From assembly GCA_035468355.1 (NCBI GenBank), contig DATITA010000007.1, positions 1 through 16,007 of the forward strand: a DNA stretch of 16,007 nt, given 5' to 3'. The position numbers were made by a program, and so were the translations under genes. Source of the DNA: DATKSS01 sp035468355. Its GTDB lineage: Bacteria > Chloroflexota > Dormibacteria > Dormibacterales > Dormibacteraceae. The notes below the pieces were generated by a model. It was not told the origin of the DNA. It did not search any database and saw only the letters and a list, made by a program, of their open reading frames with translations. Positions 1-7,022 of this stretch are shown in pieces. Within the stretch, counting starts at the first letter, position 1; every line of letters starts with the position of its first letter.

Positions 1-1
1 G

Positions 2-376
2 TGCGACTGCAGCGTCACCCGGGTGCTGCTCGACTCCGAGTCGACTGTGATCGACGTCGGGCGCTCGAAGCGGGTGGTCTCGGGACCGGCGCGGCGGGCC
101 TTGAATGCGCGCGACCGGCACTGCCGCTGGCCGCGCTGCGATCGGCCTGCGTCGTGGAGCGCAGCTCACCATGTGGTGCACTGGATCAACGGCGGCTCGA
201 CCGACCTCGACAACCTGGTCCTCTTATGTCACCGGCATCACCGGATGGTGCACGAGGGAGGCTGGCAACTGGTCAAGTCGGAAGGCGAGATGCTGGCTGT
301 CGCAGCTTCCCCACTGGCGGGGAAGTACCGGGCGCAGCCCGGGATGGGGAGTGCGGTACCCAGAGCTCCGGACTAA
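2..376 (+). CDS. HNH endonuclease, 13E12/DUF222-type, C-terminal part (5' end outside window)
   Basis: The frame is open from the first bases of the window, so this is the 3' end of a longer gene. The visible part matches the C-terminal HNH module of the actinobacterial 13E12/DUF222 family. It has a CRWPRC zinc-knuckle-like pair, then AHHVVHW (the HH of the metal-finger fold), the Asn of DLDNLVLLC, and the closing HRHH-MVHEGGW. These proteins are predicted nucleases; many copies sit in mobile or repeat-rich DNA and their physiological role is not well established. The domain normally ends soon after the HEGGW segment. Here the last ~23 residues (from about SPLAGKYRAQPG) are encoded by a copy of a structured repeat that recurs downstream, so the natural C-terminus has probably been replaced by the repeat. 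The gene converges on sbp with 75 bp between stops. The HNH call is secure; activity is unknown because the N-terminal region is not visible. Confidence 0.85.
   Translation, partial: CDCSVTRVLLDSESTVIDVGRSKRVVSGPARRALNARDRHCRWPRCDRPASWSAAHHVVHWINGGSTDLDNLVLLCHRHHRMVHEGGWQLVKSEGEMLAVAASPLAGKYRAQPGMGSAVPRAPD
306..353. repeat. Two-hairpin repeat, copy 1 (inside HNH gene)
   Basis: A 48-bp unit that is nearly identical to 385-433. The first half is an inverted repeat, CTTCCCCAC-TG-GCGGGGAAG, with one mismatch (A at 313). The second half is a perfect hairpin, CCGGGC-GCA-GCCCGG, followed by ATGGGGAGTG. It is read in frame as the C-terminus of the HNH protein. The shape (two short GC-rich hairpins, short-period duplication, intergenic or gene-end position) resembles REP-like or miniature palindromic elements; the family is not recognised. 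Confidence 0.8.
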
Positions 377-384
377 CAGGCCCA

Positions 385-433
385 CTTCCCCGCTGGCGGG
401 GAAGTACCGGGCGCAGCCCGGGGATGGGGAGTG
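385..433. repeat. Two-hairpin repeat, copy 2 (between convergent stops)
   Basis: Second copy, 79 bp after the first. It differs by one substitution (G at 392, making the first stem CTTCCCCGC-TG-GCGGGGAAG perfect over 9 bp) and one extra G after GCCC. It fills most of the gap between the HNH stop (376) and the sbp stop (452). The flanks after each copy also look weakly related (CCGGACTAA and CCGACTAG), so the original unit may be ~79 bp. The stems could end transcription from both sides, but no T-run follows on either strand. Confidence 0.8.
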
Positions 434-451
434 GCGTATCCGGAATGCCGA

Positions 452-784
452 CTAGAGATAGTGCCGGCGGATCGCCCCCAGGTTGTTGAAGATCCGCACG
501 CCGAAGGCGACGATCGCCGCGATCGAGAGATCGACGCCGAGCTTGTCACCGAAATACACGAGGCCCGCGGCAAGAGTCATGTTGGTCAACAGACCGCTGA
601 AGAACACGCGGGGCTCGAACGTACCGGCGATGTACGCCTTGAACGCGCCGAAGATCGAGTCCAGGGCCGCCAGGAGCGCGACCGCTGTGTAGCGCGCGTA
701 CGTGATCGGGATCGTGACGGGCGACATCACGCCGAGCACGACGCCCAGGATGGCGAACAGGGCCGCGACGACGATTACTTGCAT
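452..784 (-). CDS. sbp: Small basic protein Sbp, DUF1290 family membrane protein
   Basis: A 110-residue protein starting MQVIVVAALFAILGVVLG and ending in a basic tail (RRHYL). It has three or four hydrophobic segments (about 1-22, 32-50, 62-80, 85-100) joined by short loops, including FGAFKAYIAGTFEPRVFFSG, which matches the family pattern. The ATG at 784 overlaps the ftsQ stop by 10 bp, and the start is fixed by the conserved N-terminus; the same frame stays open far upstream, but that is antisense-type noise over ftsQ. In Bacillus, sbp lies between the divIB region and ftsA, so the position after ftsQ is expected, but no ftsA or ftsZ follows here. Molecular function is not established for the family; a link to division or the envelope is inferred from synteny. 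Confidence 0.85.
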   Translation of the reverse strand: MQVIVVAALFAILGVVLGVMSPVTIPITYARYTAVALLAALDSIFGAFKAYIAGTFEPRVFFSGLLTNMTLAAGLVYFGDKLGVDLSIAAIVAFGVRIFNNLGAIRRHYL

Positions 785-1713
785 GTCGGGGCGGGACTTG
801 GGGACGGCTGGGGACTCGCGCCCGGGGAGGGACCTGGTGATTTGGGCTCCAGGGATTTGTAGCCGGCGGCGGGCTCGGAAGGGTTCATCACGTTGACGTA
901 CTCGAGATCCGCGGAGTCGTAGTCCACGTTGCCTTTGCCTGCGATCGCTTTGAGCGCGGCCAGCTTGTCCCGGAGACCGCTGAACTCTTCCGGCGTCAGC
1001 ACGCGGCCAAAGTAGACCTTCCAGCCCCGCTTGGCGAGCAGGGTAAGGTCGCCGCAAGAGTCGAAGATGAAGCCGTTGACCTGCTGGCCGAGCGTGGCGG
1101 GCAGGTCGCGCTGGATGTTGACCAGGGCTACGACCAGTTGCGGGTCGAGGGGTCTGTCTCCGACTCGAGGATCGGTTCCGGCCGGTCCCTGGATGTCGAC
1201 GAGAGCCCCATCGCTGGGCGTCGTCCCGAGCACGACAGCCTGGTCGGACATCAAGAACAGCCTGGTCGATTTGCCCGCATGAAAGACCGCCACCGGCTCC
1301 CATTCGCTCACGTGGATAAGCACGGTCCCGGGTAGCTGGGGCTGGACGGAAGCCGTCCTGATCCAGGTCTGACCGAGCAGGCGCTGGCGGCCTGTCTCCC
1401 CATCGACCGAGATCACCGACACTCCCGGCCCGAGGCCTACGGCATGCGCCACCTGCACGGCGCTCAGGTGGTGAGCGCCCACGATGTCGACTGTGTGTAC
1501 GGCGAGCGCGGGCCCGAACCAGAGCCATCCCAGGGCAACGGTCTCCGCGCCGGCTGCGGCCACCGCCAGGGCGCGCCTTCTCCAATGCACCTCGGGCTCT
1601 CGAAGCGCTTTCTCGGACCGGGTCCACAGCTGACCCTTCAGTGGCTCGCTGGCTTCGAGCGCGCGCCGCGGGCCCAGCCGCGACACGATTGATCGCCGGC
1701 GACGAAACTTCAT
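775..1713 (-). CDS. ftsQ: Cell division protein FtsQ/DivIB
   Basis: A bitopic divisome protein that links FtsL/FtsB-type partners to FtsW/FtsI at the septum. The start at ATG 1713 overlaps the ddl stop as ATGA, which I prefer over the ATG-type start 63 bp upstream inside ddl. The 312 residues comprise a basic cytoplasmic N-terminus (KFRRRRS; many Arg/Lys to about 47), one membrane span at about 48-71, and a POTRA-like domain at about 72-140 (VHTVDIVGAHHLSAVQVAHAVGL region, then TWIRTASVQPQLPGTVLIHV, typical of FtsQ). A beta domain with TLLAKRGWKVYFG follows at about 222-236. An odd feature is a Pro/Ser-rich tail from about 289 (PGPSPGASPQPSPSPAP), likely disordered outside the membrane. The call rests on POTRA pattern, topology and position between ddl and sbp. 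Confidence 0.93.
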   Translation of the reverse strand: MKFRRRRSIVSRLGPRRALEASEPLKGQLWTRSEKALREPEVHWRRRALAVAAAGAETVALGWLWFGPALAVHTVDIVGAHHLSAVQVAHAVGLGPGVSVISVDGETGRQRLLGQTWIRTASVQPQLPGTVLIHVSEWEPVAVFHAGKSTRLFLMSDQAVVLGTTPSDGALVDIQGPAGTDPRVGDRPLDPQLVVALVNIQRDLPATLGQQVNGFIFDSCGDLTLLAKRGWKVYFGRVLTPEEFSGLRDKLAALKAIAGKGNVDYDSADLEYVNVMNPSEPAAGYKSLEPKSPGPSPGASPQPSPSPAPTCK

Positions 1714-2663
1714 AAACCGCTCGGACCGATTCGGTTTCGGTAGCGACCGACGGCGTGGTCGACCAGGCGCTGGCACATGTCACCGAACTCGATGCCTGCC
1801 GCGCGCGCAGCGTCGGGGAGCAGCGACAGCTCGGTCAGCCCGGGGACGGTGTTCACCTCCAGTACCCATGGGGTCCCGTCGTCCCCCACGATGATGTCGA
1901 CCCGCGCCATGCCGGAGCAGCCGAGCTCGGTGAACGCGCGACCGGCGGCGTCGGCGGCCGCGGCCCGAGCGGCCTCGGGGATGCGGGCCGGGATGATGTG
2001 GTGCGACTTGCCGGCCGTGTACTTGGCGTCGTAGTCGTAAACCGGGTTGTCACTGACGATCTCGAGCGTGGGGAGCACCTGGAGCTGCGGGGTGGCCAGG
2101 ACGCCGACCGTGATCTCGGTCCCGCGCGCGAAGCGCTGAACCATCACTCGACGGTCGTACCGCCCAGCAAGGACCAGGCCGGTGGCGACCGATTCGACGT
2201 CCTTCGCTATGGTGAGACCGATGGTCGAACCCTCGCGCACGGGCTTGATCACGAGGGGCATACCAAACCGCGAGGCCAGTCGGTCGACCAGCTCGGCCTC
2301 CACGCCCTCTTTGATCTCGAGCTCTTCGAACTCCGGGACGTGCAGGCCCGCGCCCGCCATGACCTTGTTGGATCGCGACTTGTCCATGCAGAGGGCTGAC
2401 GCGAGCACGCCGGAGCCGGTATACGGCAGTCCCAGCAGCTCGAGCATGCCCTGGACGGTGCCGTCCTCCCCCAGGCGGCCGTGGAGCGCGTTGAAGACGC
2501 ATTCGAAACCGCCGTCGCGCAGCAGGTCCCACGTCTGAAGGTCGAGGTCGATGCCCATGACTTCGTGGCCGCGCGCGCGAAGCGCCTTCTCCACCTCGGC
2601 GCCCGAGCGAAGTGAGACGTCCCGCTCCGCCGACTTGCCTCCACGCAGCACCGCGAGCTTCAT
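1710..2663 (-). CDS. ddl: D-alanine--D-alanine ligase
   Basis: Makes the D-Ala-D-Ala dipeptide, with ATP, that MurF adds to the UDP-MurNAc-tripeptide. The 317-residue length is typical. Visible motifs are the N-terminal GGKSAERDVSLRSG (7-21), ALHGRLGEDGTVQG (59-72), the ATP-grasp loop with EGSTIGL (Ser146), YDYDAKY (209-215), and the Mg/ATP-binding ARVDIIV and EVNTVPGLTE (269-278). The Tyr in the YDYDAKY loop fits D-Ala rather than D-Lac specificity, so vancomycin-type resistance is not suggested. The ATG at 2663 overlaps the murB stop (ATGA), and its own stop overlaps the ftsQ start in the same way. Cytoplasmic. Confidence 0.97.
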   Translation of the reverse strand: MKLAVLRGGKSAERDVSLRSGAEVEKALRARGHEVMGIDLDLQTWDLLRDGGFECVFNALHGRLGEDGTVQGMLELLGLPYTGSGVLASALCMDKSRSNKVMAGAGLHVPEFEELEIKEGVEAELVDRLASRFGMPLVIKPVREGSTIGLTIAKDVESVATGLVLAGRYDRRVMVQRFARGTEITVGVLATPQLQVLPTLEIVSDNPVYDYDAKYTAGKSHHIIPARIPEAARAAAADAAGRAFTELGCSGMARVDIIVGDDGTPWVLEVNTVPGLTELSLLPDAARAAGIEFGDMCQRLVDHAVGRYRNRIGPSGL

Positions 2664-3577
2664 TTCCAGCGCCCCGCCATCTCGACCTCGGTTTCGATGT
2701 CGAGGTTGAACCGGCGCTTGATCTCCGCCCTGGCGCGATCGATCAGGGTCCGGACGTCGCTAGCCGTGGCGCCCCCCTCGTTGACAATGAAGTTGCCGTG
2801 TAGGTTCGAGATCACCGCGGCGCCCTCGCGCGTACCTTTGAGGCCCGCGGCCTGGACCAGCCGCCCGGCGGAGTCGCCAGCCGGGTTCTTGAACACGCTG
2901 CCGCAGTTCTTGGTCTTGATCGGCTGGGTCTCGCTGCGTTCTTTGGTCAGCCTGGCCATCAGCCGCTTCGCCTCTTCTCCGTCTCCCCGCTCCAGCTGGA
3001 TCGTCGCAGAGATGACCAGCGCTCCCTTGAGCGCGCCCTCACGCAGGGCAGAGGTGCGGTAACCCAAGCTCAGATCCGCGGGACTCATGCTTTTCGCACC
3101 GGAGCCCGGCTGGTAGACGTCCGCATGGACCAGCACGTCGCGCATCTCCTTTCCCCAGCAGCCCGCGTTCTGGTAGACGGCGCCGCCGACCGTGCCGGGC
3201 ACGCCGATGGCGAACTCGAATCCGCGAAGCCCCGCGTCGGCGACGATGCGGGCGAGCCGCATCATCTTGAGTCCCGCCCCGGCGCGCACCGTTGTGCCCT
3301 CGATGTGATGGTCCCGGTTGACCACGCGGATCACCAGGCCTTCGACCCCGAGGTCGGCGATTAGGAGGTTGGTCCCCGCGCCGAGGAGCAGGTAGGGGAT
3401 GCCCCTCTCATGGCATCCGTCAATCGCCTTCTCGATGGCCTCGACGCGGCTCAGCTCCACGAAGAACTCGGCCGGGCCGCCGATCCCGAAGGATGTGCGC
3501 GAAGCGAGCGGCTCGGCCTCGGAGACGCCCGGCAGCTCGCGCAGCCAAGCGACCTTAGCTTTTGTGCGCCAGCTCAT
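2660..3577 (-). CDS. murB: UDP-N-acetylenolpyruvoylglucosamine reductase MurB
   Basis: A FAD enzyme that uses NADPH to reduce UDP-GlcNAc-enolpyruvate to UDP-MurNAc, the substrate of MurC next door. From ATG 3577 the protein has 305 residues. It shows the FAD-fold entry TSFGIGGPAEFF (28-39), LLLGAGTNLLI (63-73), the IGVPGTVGGAVYQNAG region (124-139), CGSVFKNP with the catalytic Ser at about 227, HGNFIVN (260-266), and the C-terminal Glu in IETEV (about 297). An ATG 27 bp further upstream is also open. I chose 3577 because it limits the overlap with murC to 23 bp and gives the usual short N-terminus before the FAD motif. No good ribosome binding site is seen, so translation is probably coupled to murC. 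Confidence 0.96.
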   Translation of the reverse strand: MSWRTKAKVAWLRELPGVSEAEPLASRTSFGIGGPAEFFVELSRVEAIEKAIDGCHERGIPYLLLGAGTNLLIADLGVEGLVIRVVNRDHHIEGTTVRAGAGLKMMRLARIVADAGLRGFEFAIGVPGTVGGAVYQNAGCWGKEMRDVLVHADVYQPGSGAKSMSPADLSLGYRTSALREGALKGALVISATIQLERGDGEEAKRLMARLTKERSETQPIKTKNCGSVFKNPAGDSAGRLVQAAGLKGTREGAAVISNLHGNFIVNEGGATASDVRTLIDRARAEIKRRFNLDIETEVEMAGRWK

Positions 3578-4847
3578 CGCCCAGCTTCTTGATGTCTCCG
3601 GCACCCATGAGCAGGATCACGTCGTCTCGGCCTGCCAGTCCTTCCAGCTCTTCTCGCGCCCTCGTGAAATCGCCGACGTAAGTCGCGTTGGGGACCTGGT
3701 GCGCCAGGTCGGACGCCTGGACCCCGGACACGTTTTCCTCGCCCGCGCTGTACACGTCGAGGATCAGCACCCGGTCCGCCCCGACGAACGCGCGGGCGAA
3801 GTCGTGCATGAGGGCCGACAGGCGCGAATAACGATGCGGCTGGAAAACCACGATCAACCGGCGGTGGCGCAGCTCGCGCGCGGCCTCGATGGTGGCCCGC
3901 ACCTTGGTCGGGTGGTGAGCATAGTCGTCGTACACAGTGGCGCCCTGGAAGACGCCGAGGAATTCCATGCGGCGATGCGCCCCGGGGAAGCTGGCCAGCG
4001 CGCCCGCCACGTCGGCGAACCTCACCCCGAGCTCGAGAGCCATCGCCGCGGCGGCGGTCGCGTTCTGGATGTTGTGCCGCCCGGGCTGGCGAAGCGCGAT
4101 CCGGCCGACGAGCTGACCCTCTTGATGGATCGCGAAGGGGCGTTCCGGTTCGCAGCGATAAGTGGCGCCGGTACGGAACCCGTACGTCACCTTGCGCGCC
4201 CTGGGGGTCAGCTCGCGCGCGAGCTCGTCGTCCGCGCAAAGCACCGCCAGACCGTCCTCGGGCAGCGCGGCCACGAAGCCCTGGAAGAGGTCGCGGACCG
4301 CGCTGACGTCCCGGAAATGATCGGGATGGTCGAGCTCGATGTTGGTCACGATCGCGCGTTGCGGGCGGTGGAGCGTCAACGTGCCATCCGACTCGTCGGT
4401 CTCCGCGACCAACCATTCCGACCGTCCCGCGCGCGCGCTGGACCCGTCGCCCACCAGCACGGTCGGGTCGAATCCGGCCGTCACCAGGATGTGGCCGAGC
4501 ATGTGCGTCACGGTGGTCTTCCCTGCAGTCCCGGCGACCGCGATCGAGTTGGCGCCGTTGATCAGCTCGGCGAGCATCTCGGGCCGACTGAGCACCTTCA
4601 GGCCCATGGCGCGGGCGGCATCCAGCTCGGCCGAGTGCTTGATCGCGCCGCTGTAGACGAGGAGGTCCTGGAACAGGACGTGTTCGGGGTCGTGGCCGAT
4701 CGCGATCCGCACCCCCGCATCCTCCAGCTCGCGCGTCGTCTCCGACGACCTGATGTCGCAGCCGCTCACCTCGTCTCCGCGCGCGAGGAACACGCGCGCC
4801 AGGGCCGAAACGCCGGCTCCCCCCGCCCCCATCAAGTGGACCCTCAT
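3555..4847 (-). CDS. murC: UDP-N-acetylmuramate--L-alanine ligase MurC
   Basis: Adds L-Ala to UDP-MurNAc using ATP, the first step of stem-peptide synthesis in the cytoplasm. It has 430 residues. The N-terminal Rossmann-like domain starts MRVHLMGAGGAGVSALAR. The P-loop is AGTAGKTTVTHML (about 105-117), followed by AETDESDGTL (148-157), VTNIELDHPDHF (167-178), RHNIQNATAAAAMA in the middle domain, and the strongly MurC-specific YDDYAHHPTKV. The usual P-loop of MurC is GTHGKTT; here the His is Ala. The ATG at 4847 overlaps the murG stop (ATGA), with GGGAG just before it. Despite the altered loop the rest is intact, so I expect an active enzyme. Confidence 0.97.
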   Translation of the reverse strand: MRVHLMGAGGAGVSALARVFLARGDEVSGCDIRSSETTRELEDAGVRIAIGHDPEHVLFQDLLVYSGAIKHSAELDAARAMGLKVLSRPEMLAELINGANSIAVAGTAGKTTVTHMLGHILVTAGFDPTVLVGDGSSARAGRSEWLVAETDESDGTLTLHRPQRAIVTNIELDHPDHFRDVSAVRDLFQGFVAALPEDGLAVLCADDELARELTPRARKVTYGFRTGATYRCEPERPFAIHQEGQLVGRIALRQPGRHNIQNATAAAAMALELGVRFADVAGALASFPGAHRRMEFLGVFQGATVYDDYAHHPTKVRATIEAARELRHRRLIVVFQPHRYSRLSALMHDFARAFVGADRVLILDVYSAGEENVSGVQASDLAHQVPNATYVGDFTRAREELEGLAGRDDVILLMGAGDIKKLGDELAHKS

Positions 4848-5887
4848 CTCCCTACCACGGCGTGCAACAGAGCTAGAACTCGCTGCGCGGCGTCGTGGCG
4901 ACCGGCGGCGGCGGACGCTTTCGCCATCCCGCCAAGCTTGACGTCGTCAAGGCCTTCGATCGTCGCGACGAGGCTCCGCCCGGTGAGCTGGGCGTCGCCA
5001 ATCCGCACGGCCGCCCCGGCTTCGACCATGGCCGCGGCGTTCTCCTCCTGGTGCCCGCCCCCGAAAGTGCCCGGGACCAGCACCATCGGCAACCCGACCG
5101 CGGCGGCCTCCGCGATCGTGCCCACTCCCGCGCGACAGACGATCAGGTCGGTCTGCGCCATCAAGGCAGGCATCTCGTCCGCGAACGTTAGACCGCGGTA
5201 CCGCTCACGGGCATGTTGGGTCACGCCCTCGGCACCCTGCCGGCCCGCGATGTGGACGACCTCGACGAAACGCCCGCAGAGCGCGTCGAGAGCCGACCAC
5301 ACGGCCTGGTTCAGGTTACGCGCGCCCTGGCTGCCGCCTGTGATGAGCAGGCGGCGCGGCGGCACGTCGGGGGTGCGGTGCAGGAAACCATCCCGCAGGG
5401 GCACACCGGTGAGCACGACCTTCTTGCCGTGCAGCCGTTTCTCAGTGCCCGGCAGAGTCGTGCAGATGGCGGCCGCCCTGCCGGCGAACATGCGCGTCGC
5501 AAGGCCGGGACGCACATCCTTTTCGTGGAGGACGTACGGAATGCCGCGCAGCCGCGCCGCGGCCACGGCGGGCGCCATCACGTAACCACCCATCCCGAGC
5601 ACCACGTCGGGCCGAAAGCGGTCCACGATCCGCAAGCCGGCGCGCAGCGCAGCCGGGATGACGAGCGGCAAGGCCGCGTTCTTCCAGGCGGCGTCGCGGT
5701 CGAAGCCGCGGATGGCGACCGTCGCGAGCTCGAAACCCGCGACCGGAACCAGGCGCTCCTCCGGTCCGCCCGCGCGGCCGACCAGCAGCACCGCACCTTC
5801 GGGTTCCTCAGCGCGAAAGGCTCGCGCGACCGCGAGAGCCGGATACAGGTGCCCTCCGGTCCCGCCGCCAGCTATCAAAAGTCTCAT
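4844..5887 (-). CDS. murG: UDP-GlcNAc:lipid I N-acetylglucosaminyltransferase MurG
   Basis: A peripheral inner-face GT28 glycosyltransferase that adds GlcNAc to lipid I to give lipid II. The protein has 347 residues from ATG 5887. That start has GGAG five bases upstream (5893-5896); a GTG two codons earlier is open but would overlap this site. Motifs are GGGTGGHLYPALAVA (7-21, membrane and acceptor side), VLGMGGYV (96-103), HEKDVRPGLATR (121-132; more often HEQN...PG), TGGSQGARNLN (183-193), CRAGVGTIAE (251-260) and a GHQEENA sugar-nucleotide region (278-284). The gene begins 80 bp inside the 3' end of ftsW in another frame, a long overlap for this cluster. Confidence 0.96.
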   Translation of the reverse strand: MRLLIAGGGTGGHLYPALAVARAFRAEEPEGAVLLVGRAGGPEERLVPVAGFELATVAIRGFDRDAAWKNAALPLVIPAALRAGLRIVDRFRPDVVLGMGGYVMAPAVAAARLRGIPYVLHEKDVRPGLATRMFAGRAAAICTTLPGTEKRLHGKKVVLTGVPLRDGFLHRTPDVPPRRLLITGGSQGARNLNQAVWSALDALCGRFVEVVHIAGRQGAEGVTQHARERYRGLTFADEMPALMAQTDLIVCRAGVGTIAEAAAVGLPMVLVPGTFGGGHQEENAAAMVEAGAAVRIGDAQLTGRSLVATIEGLDDVKLGGMAKASAAAGRHDAAQRVLALLHAVVGR

Positions 5888-7022
5888 CCGCACTCCGATT
5901 GTTGCCTAGTGCCGTACCTGAACCATGCCTGGCGATGCTCAAAAGCACGCCGACGGCGGCCAGCTCGGTCGCCACAGCCGTGCCTCCGTAGCTGAAAAAG
6001 GGCAGCGGAACGCCGGTTATGGGGAGCGTGTTGGTGACCGTCGCCATGTTGAGAAGCGCCTCGAAAGCGATCCAGGTCGTGATGGCGGCGGCAAGCGACA
6101 TGCCGAACCTGTCCGGGGCGCGCAGCGAGGCTCGGTAGCCGCGCAGACAGAAGAGCAGGAAGCCGAGCATGACGAGGGTGGTTCCCACTAACCCGGTCTC
6201 CTCGCCCACGATCGCGAAGATGAAGTCGGTGTGCGCCTCGGGGAGCCAGCCGTACTTCTCGATCGAGTGCCCGATGCCCACGCCGAAGACGCCGCCGGAG
6301 GCCAGCCCGTAGATCGATTGGGTAGCCTGGAACCCAGCGCCCAGGGGGTCGGCGAATGGGTTCTTGAAGGCAGTCAGGCGCGCGAAACGGTAGGGCTCGA
6401 GGAGCGTGACCGCCACGAAGGCCAGGCCCAGCCCGGCCAGCAGCAGGACGACGTGGCGCAGCCTGCCGCCGCCTGCCCAGAAGGCGCTGATGAAGACTCC
6501 GACGATCACGATCGCGGTGCCGAGGTCGCGCTCCAGCATCAACAGCACGAGCACACCGGCCAGCATCGCCGCCAACGGGACGAAGGTCCTTTGGAAGTCG
6601 CCCATGCGCTCGGCGTTGCGGTCGACCCAGTGTGCGACGAAGACGGCGAAGGCAAGCTTGCCCAGCTCCGAGGGCTGAAATGTCCCCAGCGGGCCCGCCT
6701 CGAACCAGCGGCGGGCCCCGTTCACGGAAACGCCCACGTGCGGCACGAGGACGAGGATCATCAAGACGGCCACGGTCACGGCCCCGGCCGGCGCGAGCGG
6801 ACGGAGGCGGCGGTAGTCGATGCGGCCCAGCATGAACAGGGCGACGAAGCCCGTCACCATCCACAGCGCCTGCCTCTCTGCGTAGTAGAAGGCCGACTGG
6901 TGCTGCGTGTAGGCGAACGCGACGCTCGCGCTCGTCACCATGACCAGCCCCGACCCGCAGAGGAGCACGGTGGTGAAGAGCAGCAGGCGGTCGGGCTGGC
7001 CCCCGCGTGCTGCTTCGCTCAC
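5808..7022 (-). CDS. ftsW: Septal peptidoglycan glycosyltransferase FtsW (SEDS family)
   Basis: A polytopic SEDS protein that polymerises lipid II at the septum with its partner FtsI. It has 404 residues and about ten membrane segments. Signature pieces are NGARRWFEAG (101-110), FQPSELGKLAF (115-125), MLERDLGTA (162-170), GWLPEAHTDFIFAIVGEE (258-275, including the extracellular Asp of HTDF at about 266, the position linked to catalysis in this family) and LPITGVPLPFFSYGG (333-347). The start is GTG 7022, forming a GTGA overlap with the murD stop, with GGAGG eight bases upstream. After the last membrane span (ends about 364) there is a 40-residue, Arg/Ser-rich cytoplasmic tail; its last ~27 codons overlap murG. 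FtsW is favoured over RodA because of the dcw context. Confidence 0.95.
   Translation of the reverse strand: MSEAARGGQPDRLLLFTTVLLCGSGLVMVTSASVAFAYTQHQSAFYYAERQALWMVTGFVALFMLGRIDYRRLRPLAPAGAVTVAVLMILVLVPHVGVSVNGARRWFEAGPLGTFQPSELGKLAFAVFVAHWVDRNAERMGDFQRTFVPLAAMLAGVLVLLMLERDLGTAIVIVGVFISAFWAGGGRLRHVVLLLAGLGLAFVAVTLLEPYRFARLTAFKNPFADPLGAGFQATQSIYGLASGGVFGVGIGHSIEKYGWLPEAHTDFIFAIVGEETGLVGTTLVMLGFLLFCLRGYRASLRAPDRFGMSLAAAITTWIAFEALLNMATVTNTLPITGVPLPFFSYGGTAVATELAAVGVLLSIARHGSGTALGNNRSADETFDSWRRDRRAPVSGSRGRASLSR

Noticed and set aside
306..433. CRISPR array
   Set aside because: Only two repeat units, hairpins too long and complex, a single 31-bp spacer-like gap, and no cas genes.
452..1783. 443-codon minus-strand frame that ends with sbp
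   Set aside because: Only the last 110 codons resemble a protein family. The rest runs out of frame over ftsQ, so it is not an Sbp fusion.
1710..2663. Vancomycin-resistance-type D-Ala-D-Lac ligase
   Set aside because: The loop contains the Tyr-bearing YDYDAKY typical of housekeeping Ddl, and there are no van genes nearby.
3399..5585. 728-codon plus-strand open frame across murB, murC and murG
   Set aside because: It is the antisense of three clear Mur genes. The high GC3 of the real genes removes stop codons on the other strand; the product shows no domain and a compositionally biased sequence.
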